Below, piece by piece: positions 39,601 to 53,400 of a stretch of DNA of 64,000 nucleotides; position 1 is the stretch's first letter, and every line of letters begins with the position of its first letter. The DNA is from Atherix ibis (lineage: Eukaryota; Arthropoda; Insecta; Diptera; Athericidae): contig OY282609.1 in assembly GCA_958298945.1 (NCBI GenBank), forward strand, positions 62,716,220 through 62,780,219. Direction: 5' to 3'. The position numbers and the translations under genes are program-made. Under the pieces are notes generated by a model, which had not been told where the DNA came from, searched no databases, and saw nothing but the letters and a program-made list of their open reading frames with translations.

Positions 39601-42600
39601 ATAAAGAGGAAATACATAGAATAGAAATGCGAAAAAACCAAATGATATTTATAAATAAAAAAGAAGATAACAGAACTCCCTCTAAAATTCGTATAATATA
39701 TTTTCATGCGCGTCAGTTTGAGCATACATAAATGTTTATGTTTATCTTGCTAAGAAAAATAGAAAAACAAAACTAAAATGATATCCATTAAAAAAAGTTT
39801 AAATTAAAAAAAATAAAACGAAAGCTGAAATAAATTTTGTTTTTAGATGCTAAAATAGCAACAATAGCAAAAATAATAATAACTATGTTCATATAGCAGT
39901 TTTGAGCATAAATAGTGTAAGAGTAACAAGAATCATCCAGAGAAATACTGAACAGCTTTCCAAACAAATATGGAATATAAAATTTTAAACTACATTTCCA
40001 AATAATTATTTTAAAATATATGAAAAATACGAGTGTGTATGTATTATTAGGAAAATACATGTACATATGTGTTTGGTTGGTGAATGAGTATCCATCCCAT
40101 AAAGGCTAAAGAAAATTGAAGAAAATCATTAAATTTGGTTATGTTATGCTACAAATATTCGACAACTATACCTAAATGAATGTTGCAAATAAAATTTTGA
40201 AAAGCTTAAATTGAAACTTAAAAAATAAACAATAAATATTTTCTATAAACATCATCAACAGAGTATCGATTATAATTATGCACATATACCTACAAGTATA
40301 TGTATTTATAAAATAAACGTTATACCATAGTATGGGTTTTGTTTATATTTATTTATAATGGAGCATTTTTGATAAAATAATTGTACTTGAAAAACTAATT
40401 CGAATAATTTCATATATTTTCATATAAATTTAGATGCATATTATCTGATTCAATTTGTTTGAACAGATGTTAACTTTATGTTGGTATTACTTTCTTTTTC
40501 GTGTCTAACATTTAGTTAAATAAGTATTTTATTTTAATTTATTTGGTATAGTAATATTCCCTGAAATATATACGTGTATATGCACTTTAGTGATATTATG
40601 ACAAAAATATTGTTAAATTTAAAAAAGAAAACGATAGTGTTCTCTTCTTTTAAAGGAACAATATTATTCTAATATAAATTGTATACACATATAAATACAT
40701 AGTTTTGATTAGTTTACTGGAATTTGTGAAAAATCTAATAGAAAATAAAGTAACAGTAGTGAAAGAAGCAGCAACAATTACAGCCAGCTTATGAGAGCTA
40801 GAACAGTAAAACTTGTAACTACTCGTATAATATCAGAAGGCCAGTGCCCTTCAGTGGATGGTCCTAATCCAAGATTTTTTACTTTTCTAATGGAATAATC
40901 TTACGAGTATATAACATTACAGTTCTGTTTATATAACGAAGGAAATGCAAATCTGTGACTATATCAAAATGTGGTTACTGTAATTCTTTCTCGGTTTATG
41001 TGGATGATACGAGTGTAAGAAAATGAAAAAACTTACTTCCATTTAGATACCACATCTGAAAATCAAATAGTTTAGTTTCGTTTCAAATAAGGAAAACTAA
41101 TACCCTTCATGGTCATAGCTTATAGCATTTATTACACGAGTCAAAATAATACTGGAGGCACTATAGGCATTCGAATAACCTAGAGCGCTCCAAACATATG
41201 ATTTCAATCGTTTTCAACGACTTGCATTCAACCGATGAGGAGCATGAGTTGCTTTTTCGAAGGTTTCACTATGATCTTTGGGCGGCGGATATCACATAGA
41301 CATGCTGCATCATAGTTTTTTCTAGCCTTTTTTGTCTTATTATATAAAAAAAACTTCTTTTCATTCTTTAGAGTCTGCTGATCTTACATCTTCTCCGTTT
41401 TATGCTATCATTACTATACTAACCAGATACCTTGATACACATGATGGTATAACTATATAGGGGTATATGTAGTTAGGTGCGGCTAACTGATGCCACGATC
41501 TGGTTATTTACTTCCATAATAGTAAATGTAAGTTGACCTAAACTAAAAATACCTGATGCTATAAAAAATTTGTGACTACGACAAAAATATTTGATAATAG
41601 TCCAAGCATCTTTTTTAAAATATCTTATAGAGTGTGGAGGTTTTTTTTTGCTCAAAGGCATCAACTATTGAAAACTGTTTTCATGAGTGAATTTTTCTTA
41701 TTGAATATCTTTAGAAAATTAACTGTTTCTATCACATCAAATTTCATGTGGGCTGAATGAATTTCTACTATCTTTTTCTTTTTATATAATATATATAGTA
41801 ATGATTTAGAAACACAAAATTATAATAAAAATAAATACGATTATATAGTTGTATTATATTATTTTTGAACAGATTATATTTCATATTATTTATATATTTC
41901 TTTGAGGCAATACTTAATGTTTTTTTTTTTTTTGAAGAATTCAAATGTATCTTAAAAATAATGTGTTTTTTTTCGCAAAATATCAAAAATAATGTTTTAG
42001 ATAAATATTTTAATAATTTAGGATTGGTCATTGGCCTTTTAACTACAACTAAGCAATAACGAATCCTGCAATAACATTTAGTAAATAACGTTCAAGCGCG
42101 TTTCAATATTGTTACTATGTGTACGTAGACTTCCCATATTTGTAAAAATTACATAAAACTAATGCGAATAAATACTTTTCATTCGCAGTAGTTTTATATA
42201 ATATTTTTCTGCTGCATTCGATTTTTAATGGTCTAAATTTCCTGTTTTTTTTTCTCAATTACATCATGTTTACTTTTCAGTTTACAAACTATTAATTTAT
42301 TTATCCATTTATCTTTTCATCTCTTTAAATAACTACTAATAGTTGCATAATAATTTTTGCTCTTATTTAATACAAATTTGAACATTTAATTTTAAATAAT
42401 TCAATTGAACCAAAATTTTTGGTAATATTTTGTATTACACATATATTTGAAATACATGAAAGCAATTTTTGTTTCAATTAATAATAATAATTTAATGTTA
42501 TATTCTATATTCAAATTGATAGAAAAATGAAAATGAAAAATACGTAGAAGTAAATAAATAGACATTATTTTGTAGTATTGTTATGAAATAATCTGATTGA

Positions 42601-45600
42601 AAAAAGATTATACAACAATATTTATACAAAAATAGAATCCACTATTAAAATTTTGCTTCACAAAATTGAGCAAATTTCTAGATTTAATTTTTAAATTAAA
42701 TTTAGAAACTTCTAATTCCAAGGATATACACATTTTAAGCGATGAAATTAAGTTGCCTACCTCAGAACAATTAGCACAGTTACATTCTATACTAACCACA
42801 TACACACCACCAACTATAGATCATAGCTAAGTACCTCAAGTATTTACAAGTAATTTATATTCTCTACAAAATCCATATCAAGGATATACCTCAGGGAATA
42901 ACTATAGAAATATTCGATGAATATACGAGTGTGCTATATACAATATTTGAGTAGAGCAGCTATTAAAATGGATGGAAATCGGAGACGAAAGCATAAAAGT
43001 ATAAAAGTACCCAAACATTAATTTTGCTATTTCGCAGATCACATAGTCGATCGATGTGTTGTGCATTATCGCATAGTCAATCGAGTTGTTGCCGCATAGT
43101 CGCGCACTCTATCAGATAGTCAATATTCCAAACGGTGTAAATTTATGCATGACAAGATGAGGGTAATGGCGAAACATATTCTATTGGCAACTTTCAAGCA
43201 TATAGCACATCAATATAAACATATGGTTCCGTGGATACAAAACCACTTGAATCCACTCGTCTTGATACCAAAACTCATTCCGCTGTCCATTTACCCATCC
43301 GCCCACTCGCCTACCTATTATCCATTAATCCTTCTATCTATTTATACGCCTACCACCCACTTACCCACTTATACATATAAGCTCATGCATATACTATTTA
43401 TGCAATCCTCTCACTTTTCCCTTCCTCATATCTTCATACATATACGTATGTACTCATTTGTTTACCTGTTTTAGGTGCGTGCCTCAACCTGTTATAGCTC
43501 TTCTTTTCGTACAAGCAATAGATGCCTTTCTATCCAAAATCGATAAATACGCAAAGGCCGCGCATAAATTTATGCTTGCTAACAGCAAAGTACAAGAATA
43601 TAGCTCAACATTCCACAATGTCGCCTTCTGTTTCTACTGGATTTGGCTCCAAAAAGACTCGAAACGAATTTTTTAAAGGTTTTTCATATATTTTCTTTAA
43701 ATACATACGTATTTGTGTAATAATATTTATGTGTATTTTTATTTTTGCAAACAATATTCATATATCAATCTTCCAACCTACATACACACAAATTCATAAA
43801 TATATATGTGTATGCAGATGTATGTACATGTATATATATAATTGTATTTATAGGAACAAGTAAAGCAAAATTCGTTCATTTTTCCATTTTTCATGTTTTC
43901 TAACCGGAAAATACTTTACGTACTTCTGTCAGTTTACACTGCTTTATATCAATGGATTCTCGCGAAAAAATTCAAATTATTTTGTAAATTTTGCTGTGTT
44001 GAAAGTTTATTTTTTTTATACAATATTCTTACTCCAACAACATCCAAATCTTTTAACGTATTCTACCTAAAATACGAATTTTTCCCTTAGTGTAGCAAAA
44101 AAAACATTATCTGCAAAACATTTCCGATGCCTACACACTTGTGCACTACTTTACCCGCATTCGGTATTAAAAAGTTTCCTTTTTAAAATAAGCAACAAAA
44201 AAAAAAATAAAGAACAAGGAATATAATCAAATCGAATCAAATATTGGAACGTATGCACAGAAGCATATATATATTTGTATATGCTTTTACTTGAATGTAT
44301 CTTTATCAGAATTTTTATTTATCTACTTATGTAGGTATTAAACTTTTGCATGTATAAAAAAACAAACTTATGCTAAAAGAATATTATATGTAATACGGTT
44401 GAGAGATACCAACCAAAGACAATACCAACACTCCTTACCATACGTTACATTACTTTTTTGTGATAGCAAACATATGTTCATCTTCAATCTTCGGCGTCTT
44501 ATATAGGAATATTCCTACAAATGTCTATTACACATCAAAGCTATGCATTCTGAACGGCAGTAAGAAAATTATGAAAATTAGTCTATTTTTTACTAAAGTA
44601 TGATTATTTCTCTTATAATCAACAAATAAATTCCTTAAAAACCATTAAGGAAATTATGCAACATTAGAATACGTGTATGTATGTACTCGTATTTGCTTAT
44701 TTCTAGGTAATATGATTTATACAAGAATATATTTCGGATGATTTTTTTATTATTTATAAAATTATTCATGTAAGAGAATTTTTAATTCTACTTGTAGTAT
44801 GCATATGCATATACATACACACATATAAATATTAATCACAATATACCCATTTCAATAACTTTTATTACACTTTTTGATATTCTACCTCCGTAGCTATAAT
44901 AAACACTATGTTTATACAATTTATGATAATATAGTTTCTATTTTACCTAGTATTATTCATCGTATAATTTACGTTTTATTATCAAAATTCGTATACTGGA
45001 AAAAAGACCCAATTTTTTTTTTGAATAATTATTTCATTAAAATAAATGATATACTTGTAATTGATGGAAACTGTTCAATAAATTGTCATATATAGTTTTT
45101 TCGAATATTTTCCCCTAAACACTATTATGCAAGTATTTTTTATTAATAATAATACTAATAAAACTCTTGAGTATAAGCATGTTGGTAACGATTTTCTGTC
45201 AAATTGTTTTCGCTAAAAATATTTGTTTGTTATTGATTTATTTTAATCATATAAAGTTTTTTAGACCGTTTTTTTCACCATTGCTTGTTTTTTGTGAATT
45301 CTTTTTTTTGGCAATTTTATAAAGAAACTATTTTTAGTTCCAAATCTAACAAATTAAAAATATTCTACTTATGAAATAGAAAATATATAAGGACAGGAAA
45401 TCAATAATCACAACTATGTACGCAAAAGAAAAATTTATAAACATGTCAATAACAATCTTCAGCCGCTTTTGATATCATCCTTCCATCTTCTTTACTTTAA
45501 TTGATAATTTTATATTTGTTTGTTGTTGTTTTCGTTTCGGTACTATCATTTTTTAAATGTTCAAAACAATTTTAACCGGAAATTGGAACACTTTAAATGT

Positions 45601-46103
45601 TTAGAATTCATTTATATGAAAAGAAGCGATTTTCGAACATATTGATTGCGTCACTCTAAAAGGGTGGAAAATTTCATTTCATTATTTATGTATAAATGTT
45701 GAGCAATTTTTTTTATTTAGATAAGAATTAAAGAAATGTTTGGGTTTATTCTTTTGATTATTCCAATTGAACAAATTTTTCGATTTTAATAGAACGGTTC
45801 AACATTTTCGTTATAAAAATATTTAGTCCATATTTACATTAGAAAATAAAATGATTAAAAATTAAAAATAGCTCTTTATATCATGATTAATTTAATATTG
45901 TTCAATTGTATTCTGAATTAGCAGCAATTTTAAATATCTATGTAATCATGAGATGTGGGAGAAAAGTAATGAGATTCCTTTCCACATAGCTTCTACGTTA
46001 GTCCCTTCTATACGTGCAGTGCAAGTTTCAACATTGTCCAGTGACTACTTGATTCCGCAGATCGTGTTGATTGAAGCTATGTTTTTGTAGTATGTAACGA
46101 AAT
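36666..46103. other. AT-rich DNA with two small open islands
   Basis: No confirmed gene over 9.4 kb. Notable items are a short open frame at 41198-41299, degenerate GCATAGTC repeats near 43030-43115, a CCAC/CCAT-rich pyrimidine tract near 43250-43370, and a possible first coding exon at 43618-43678. Other frames are low-complexity. Confidence 0.5.
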
Positions 46104-46150
46104 ATGGAACAACGAAATTTGAACCAACGATGTGCCATCAATTTTAGTGG
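46104..46150 (+). pseudogene. mariner transposase N-terminal stub
   Basis: ATG 46104 opens MEQRNLNQRCAINF, the start expected for this mariner group. It aligns base-for-base with the corresponding start near 4150-4190. The homology stops near 46150, where LINE sequence begins, and the rest of a transposase of the same family resumes at about 47205. The simplest reading is a mariner relic split by later LINE insertion. Confidence 0.55.
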
Positions 46151-46763
46151 TAAGCTCCTTAGAAGCCTGGTTTAAACAGTGGAGAGTAAGGATGAATCAA
46201 GAGCAGACTCCCGATATAACTCTTAATGGCAGTAATGTTCCACAAAAAAAACGAGCATGCATTACCTAGGACTTACAATAAATAAACGGTTAACCTGGAA
46301 CCCCCACTTATATACAAAAAGAAGTAAACTAGACAGTATATCAAAACTGGCATTGAAAAGTAAACTATTACTATACAATACGATACTGAAACCGATATGG
46401 ACATACGGAATCGAACTTTAGAGTTCAACAAACCATTCCAATTCCCATCGAATACAAACCTAACAATACCGAATCCTTCGAAAAATTGTCATTGCTACCT
46501 TTTATGTACGAAACACTATTATTTATTATGATTTAAATGTTCCATTTGTTCGTGAACTTTGTATATACCGTTAAAAAAAATTCCATTCGGATTTATCCTA
46601 CTATCCTAATCCTTTAGTAAGCGAAATGTGCACTCCCACCCTTCCATTACAACACTACGAACCTTCCACAGTAATAATACGCAGACTCAAAAGGGTTAAA
46701 CTTTTTGAGCTGCTTTTGCTACAATAAAAAAGAGTGACGGAGAAAAAAAAATAAAAAAAGAGA
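46151..46763 (+). pseudogene. LINE ORF2 C-terminal relic
   Basis: Frames read AWFKQWRVRMNQEQTPDI, then TYLGLTINKRLTWNPHLYTK, LLLYNTILKPIWTYGIEL, SNSHRIQ, and a terminal RRLKRVKLFEL. These closely parallel the post-YADD region of the 8.2-kb LINE (YNTLPKPIWTYGLELW, SNSHRIQ, RRLKRHW). It is therefore a related jockey-like family, with a different sequence. Stops interrupt it at several points. It ends in an A-rich tail at 46742-46762. No target duplication was identified. Confidence 0.8.
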
Positions 46764-47204
46764 AATATTGTGAAAAGGGGTAAAAAAAACATGAAACAAA
46801 TCAATCACTGGATAAGTTCCTACGATAAGGGTAAAACAGAACTAACAAAATATTAAAATAAATTGCTTATTATTTTTAAGACTAGATCGCAATAGCCTGT
46901 AGCGGGATCGTTCTTGGAATGGTCATGCTAAAGGAAGGTGTTTTAGTGGGTTAAAATTTCACACTACTATAAATCTTATGCGCAAAATACTTGTAGTGTC
47001 TTTCGAAATTTTCAGATATAAGAAAACTTCAATTCAACAGCCATCATCGTTTGAAATGGTGCTTTTTTAAATCTATTAAATAAATCATCCCGTTCTTGTG
47101 AAGACATCGATGGGTGTTCTTCATATCCTATATGTGTATTTCTTCATATTCTTGTAATTTTGTCTACAAAAATTATATGTAGTTGTGGATAACATTTAAA
47201 TTCC
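46764..47204. other. Spacer between LINE tail and mariner remainder
   Basis: About 440 bases with no recognised element. If the mariner was split by one LINE insertion, this stretch should be explained by a second insertion or by rearrangement. Confidence 0.4.
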
Positions 47205-47580
47205 AACAAACAAACAAAAGAAATCAGGAATCCACGAGTTTGACTTCTAATGTCAAGTATTCCTTATCAATAGCACAAGTTTCTCTTGAAAGCTTGGAAA
47301 AAGGTTTTGTCGCGTCAGATCAGACATTCCAAACACTTGCATGCTCCATCATGACAACGCCCTGTCACAAGACCATCTTCACCAACGAATTCTTGTCAAA
47401 AAAAGGGATATCCGTGGATTTTTCTGTGAGGCTTTTTTTTAATTCTGTGTGGTTCTTTTTTTAAGATCAAAAACCACTTCAAAGACCGACCTCTTGGTAC
47501 TGTCGATCGCATCCAAATGAGTAAAAACAACGCCTCCGCCGATGTTTGGCTGCCCAAAAATACTACTTTGAAGGGGATAA
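47205..47580 (+). pseudogene. mariner transposase remainder, decayed
   Basis: It begins with ESTSLTSN, matching the ESASLTYE segment of the 4.2-kb relic. A large gap follows, then MLHHDNALSQDHLHQ near 47341 (the second catalytic Asp block, HHDNA), ILVKKGI, and in another frame FKIKNHFKDRPLGTVDRIQM near 47460, matching the region after the third catalytic Asp. The YSPDL block itself is lost. Frames shift at least three times. Confidence 0.75.
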
Positions 47581-50012
47581 CATTAATGTTATTTTTTTCT
47601 GCAAAAATTTTGTACATCTTTTGTTAAAGCAAATATCAGTGAGGTTATGGCCCATTAATTTACTAATTTGTTGGTTAACTTTATAAAATATTACTATTAT
47701 AATAAACATGATAATATTGATACAAGAATTTCACAGAGAAAAATTTCTACAATTGAATTTAATATCTTACTACAATATTATACATATATGTACGGTTATT
47801 AAAAGTACACAAAAGAAACATAAAATAAAATGTTGGTAATAAACCAATTATTCTTGTTCATGCAATTACACATATTTCTAAAGATAGCTGGAAAACTAGG
47901 AAAATTCCTAAACTGAAATGAAAAATGATATTTCCTGTATAAGTACTTAGTTTTCAAGTAATAATTGCTTACTAATTCCATATTTTTAGCACAATCAAAT
48001 TTTCATAATTTTATGGCACTCTTTTGAGGTTATATATTTAAAAAAAAAAAAAAAAAAAACGTTTACCAAACAATATTGCAATTTTTTGCTTAAAAATATC
48101 GTCTAAGATTTTCTTCTTCAGAAAAAATTTTAAATATGTATATAATAATTTAATATAAAAAAAAATTCTTTGAAATTCTACTCCATGATCGTACACGTAT
48201 GCTAATATGTAATTATCATGACAACGATTACCGGGAAAAGTTTAATTATTTTGCAACTGTTTCGTTTGTAGAATATTTCAGGTGGCCACATTACCGTAAA
48301 AAAGTTGGCGCACTCATGCGTAGTCGAGATTTTGAAAATATTATTCATCATTATTTCGCTTATTTGTTTTTGTTTTATTGTATTTTGTCTTGTAAGTCTG
48401 CACTATTAGAAAATTAATAATATTTAAACTATGGCAAAAATATTAAAATAAATAGTATTTAACGTGTCCTACAGTCAAGGTTTATATAGTCAAAATAATG
48501 TATTTGTTTGTGTAGAATCCGATTAAAAAATAGTATTCTAATTACCTTATGTAGGGTCGAGCGCAAAGATAGCTTTAAGATATTTCCTGCCTGTCGTAAG
48601 AGGTGAAAAATAGGATACACTCTTATGCAATTATCAAAATATTTGGAAAATTTCGAAAATATTTTATTGTTCCAACAAAGAAAAATGCCTGTCTAACAGC
48701 AACCAAAAGAAATTGCACTGTATTATATAAGAGAGAAAATTACATTAATTTAAAATTAACAAATAGAAAACATATACAATTCAAAGCTATAAAAATTCGA
48801 TTATTTTTAAATATTTCCATTTCATCTTTTTTACACCTGAGAATACAGATGCTCTTGTGAGAACTCAATTTTTATTAATAAAACTATTTATGTATTTATA
48901 AGAATTTTATTGTTTCATTTTTTTTATAGCCTATTTACATTTATTCTCTTTGAATATTAAACACTATGCATTTATTACCATTGTATAATATTTGTATTTT
49001 TTAGAACCAAATAATTACTTATAGTCTCCCCTATTTACGAGTGTCTTCAGAAAAATTTATTTCTTTTTCATATTCATTTTGTTCGTTTGAAATGAACAAA
49101 CTCATCGTTTTATAATATTTGCATAAATTTAATTTATGCTTTAACAACAAAAATAATAATAATAATAAATAGGGTGTATAATGTTAAAAAATTTGAATGG
49201 AATGAAAGCTCAAGGGGGTGAAATAAGGTAAAATAACGTGGGAAAATTATTGTACGAGTATTAAATGGAAAGAAATTTTTTTTTGATGTTTTTGGAGTCT
49301 TTATTGTAAGAAAATGCGTACATGCTCGTATTTTCTTTAAGTTTGTATATTTTTGATACTAGTTTTTTTTGAGGCAGAGTTCGTCAACACGTAAATTGCC
49401 ACCAAACATTGAATTCCGTTGCAAAAGTATTCATTTTATGCTAACGTTTTTTTGCTTTTTATATTATTATTTTTTATTTATTTCGCTCTTTTATGTTTCT
49501 CACACTAATGTTGCGGTATCTTAAGCACTATACTTAACTGTGACTGAGACTAAGTGTATTTAATCGTTGCAGTTTTACACACCATGTCTACCAACGAATA
49601 ATGTCGGTAGGGTGATAGACAACAGCTTGGCTTTTATTATAGACGTTATCGCTTAAGATACAAACATTCACTCAACCATGCATTTTATTGGTTATTTTTT
49701 ATTTTAATTTTATTCCCAAGGTTTTTCTAAATAATTTCAATATATTTGTATATATATTCTTCTCTAAAGGAATTATATAAAATACTTTACAAAAAATCAA
49801 AATTATTTTAAGAAGAATACGAAAAGTTATTTATTTCATTATATAGAAAGTACAGTCCTATCATTTGCCAACAGTATAATATATATGGCATTTCTTTAGT
49901 TTGTGTTTGCATTTTAAATTATAGTTCGTGTAACCACCGAATAATGCTATAAAATTGAAAAAAAACTTTCTCTAAAATAGTAGTTTTGCCCTAGCCACAT
50001 TTTAGTAAAATT
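47581..50012. other. AT-rich DNA, no gene seen
   Basis: Short low-complexity frames, and a long poly-A run near 48042-48059. Near 49560-49610 a CAG-ended pyrimidine stretch precedes a short open frame, which is too little to call. Confidence 0.55.
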
Positions 50013-50400
50013 TTCTTTAGGAATGAGGCTCACTTGTGGCTCGGTGAATATATTAATGAGCAAAATTGCTGTACATGGGGCTCTAAATACCCACAAGTGA
50101 CTGAAAAAGCCATTGGCGAAAAGTGACTATGTGTTGCCATTGGCACATACTTCTTTGAAAATAAGGAAGGAAAGACTGTTACCGTAAACATTTTGGCTTG
50201 AACTTGAAGATTTCAATCTAGATCATGTGTGAGTTCACCAAAACGATACCACAAGCCATACAATGCCCAATCTTTGGCTTTATTGGGCGAAAAAATCCAA
50301 CAACGCCAAAATTCGAGATTTGGTGATGGTTCCCAAAATTGTGCGATTTGACGCCGTTTTCATATTGTGTGAAAATGTCATTAATAATTACCTCAAAAGT
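50013..50400 (+). pseudogene. Decayed Tc1/mariner-type transposase
   Basis: The plus strand gives NEAHLWLGEYINEQNCCTWG near 50024, with the first catalytic position in (D/N)EAHFWL. Then come YFFENKEGKTVTVN near 50150, VHQNDTTSHTM near 50231-50265 (expected FQQDGATSHT, second Asp), RFGD, and CDLTPF near 50342 (expected SCDLTPLDFF, third Asp). This belongs to a Tc1/mariner lineage distinct from the DD34D mariners elsewhere in the window. Several stops and shifts are present and no ends were found. Confidence 0.7.
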
Positions 50401-53400
50401 ATTTGTTGACTTAACAAATCAACTATAATAGGATAGGTAGAAGTTGTTTTTCTCTTAGCATTTGCTATTCCACCCATCAAAAACTAAAACAGGATCGTAA
50501 AGAAGGATTTATTTTAAAGGAGATTGGGTATATATTTTTCTAAGTATTTACTTATGAGTTCATCTTTTTTGTGCACTTCTTTTCTTACATCGGCCACTTG
50601 AACGATTGTGCAATTTTTCCGCTCGCATTTACAAACAAAATTGAAGGTTTTTTGTCACTGCTGCTCTAATGGTATTTAATAATACTTTTTTTTATATATA
50701 TAAATAAAAATTGTCTTGTCCGGATGCTTTTTGTTACATACGTCTTCCGTCAATAACTCCTTTCCTAAAAGTACCCTACTATTTTTTCTGTCATCCTGTC
50801 TCTTGGGCAAGCTTTACTTTTCAACTTAAATTCCTCCATCCATAGTTCCATCTATTTGGAGAAGTTTTGCTTTTTCTCATCTGTTTAGTTTTCGTCTTTT
50901 GGCTAGTGACTTAACCATTATTGGTTTAGATGTCATCAGGAACCAGATATCCTCCAGATACGGTCAACAACAGGAAACAACGTAAACAATACAGTATTCG
51001 TTTCCATTTGCTCTCTTTTTCAAGGTGTATTTATTTATATATAAAACTTTTTTGCTTTTTTTTTAACTTCCCTTTGCCTTTAAATTTAATTTTCTTTTCT
51101 TTTTGAAAAGATAAGTATTTATAAAAGTTTAATTCAATAGTACTGTTTTCTTTTCTCCTTTCTTTCTGGTATATATATCTATTTTGGTAGACATTCTTTT
51201 TTCTTTATTATCTGAAATCAAATTAAGTATGGGAAAATTTAACAAAAAATTTATAATAGAAACCCAAGTGAAGATCAGATAATGAGAACTAGAATTTTGT
51301 AATGGTTCCATTGATATTTTAGTAGAAGTCAACTAGACGAAAGTTTTTCTTGCTTAAAAATAAATCTATTGTGAATTTTAACTAAATTTTTTTTATAATA
51401 ACCGTCTGATATAAATTACATAATTTGGTATATACATAATATATTTGTTTTTTAAATAACACCATAAATATAACCAAATAATTTCTTCTAGCATTTTAAT
51501 TAACCTATTTTCAGAAATCAGTAATATCATTTTATCTTTAAAAGTTCTAACCAATCCAAGCATTTTAGTTTATTTCATATCGAATAGTTTTGTTTTTAAG
51601 AAGTTTTCTAATTAATATTGTATTTTGTCACTATTTTTCTATTTGAAGCCAAGACTATAGACACAATAATAATGAAACTCGTACCTTTAAACTAATTCGT
51701 ATAATGTTTTCCTTAGAAAAAAAAACTCAATGTTTTTAAATTAGATAAACGATTTTTTTCTATACGGATTAAAAGAGCAAAAAAACCAGAATTATGCAAT
51801 AAATAAATTCTTTTTTAAGGAAAAAAACTATATTTAAAGAATATCAAAGAAAAATGAAATAAACCGTAGAACTAAACGTGTAAGTATTAAAGAAATATTC
51901 ACCTTTCTACCCATATGAAAATACAAAAAATAGCTTAAAGAAGGAAGGCAATGAATGTATGGTGTTCACAATATACTTATATGATAGTAGAATATAAACG
52001 ATCTGAATTTTTCTTGTCAATCCAGTCAAAGAAAGTCCATTGAACTCGATTCGTTTCATTTTCATTGACCAAAAAATCAGATACAACATAATAATACGCA
52101 TAATACGAGAAATCACATGAAATCATCAGCATCCAACAATATAAACATTATCCACTCTCAGTCGTCTTTCAATAATCATCGAATCTACATGGTCATATAT
52201 TTTTTAGAACTGATAATAATTGTATTAGCTAGGAAATATTTTAAAAATCTGAACCGAAAAAGAATCAAACTTTAAATAATATAGTAAACAATTAATTATT
52301 ATAATTAACAAGAGATTTGAATGAGAAATCTACTTTTTCATAATACGAGTATTAGAATATGTTTCAGTAATTCATTAGAATACTTAACTAGAAATATTTT
52401 GTTAAACACTCACCTTGTTTATATTGTACAATTTCCTCTCTATATTATATTTTACTACTTTTTTTTATGGAATATATTCTAATTGAAATCCTTTTCACAA
52501 GAAATCCAAAGTTATTTAGCTTTTCGTTAATTATGGTTTTCAAACAGATGAGATATTATAATTATTTTAAAATATTTTATTAATATTTTAATATCTTAAC
52601 AATAATGTTTACTTTTTACACTTTCTCACATTCCTAATAATTTTATTTAATTTTATTGGTTTTTTTTTATTTATATTATTGTATAATATAATAGTATTTT
52701 TATTTAATAAATAAATAAAGAATAGCAATATATTTTTTTAAAATACCTAATTTTTGAATTAATTGTTAATTATAATTTATTAATAATTCTTTGAGCACTA
52801 CCCTAAACAGGAGTTAAAACAAAGGAAAAATAAAATGAAAAAATAAAATTAAAAAAATAATTGCAGAAGCTTACACCTTATTATATATTCACACATCTAG
52901 AGTATTTTATTGATTAGTGTGAAGGAACTCTTCAAGTTGCCTAACAAAACAAATTTATTTTTTATAGAATATCAATATTTTTCTACATTCACCATCACAA
53001 AAACTGTGTATTTTATTCTAATAAAAATGTTCCTATAATTATAATTATTAGTAATATTATGTTTCTGAACTACAGTAAGATCTATGTGTATGTTTTTTTT
53101 TTATGTTTTAAAAGATTTTCTCTATAACAAGACTCAATTTATATTTAAAATGAAAAAAAAAAAAACATAAAATAATTTATAATTATTTTTATAAAACGAA
53201 CTATAAACTATTTAATAAAATTAAAATAAATTACACCAAGGTCATTAATAAACTAATAGGAATATTTGTACATTTTAATGAAATTATCCAGCATAATATC
53301 AGAGTTAATTGTGAATTTGTTTTGAATTTGAAAATGTTTGCCCCAAACGAAATCTTTAAACTAACAGATTCACATACAATTATATTTATGCATACACATT

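Noticed and set aside
39788..40066. 92-codon minus-strand hydrophobic frame
   Set aside because: Generic Phe/Ile/Tyr-rich reading of AT-rich sequence, not a convincing membrane protein.
43145..43474. 109-codon plus-strand frame
   Set aside because: It is driven by a CCAC/CCAT/CATA-rich simple tract. Composition is all Pro/Thr/Tyr/Ile repeats and no motif is present.
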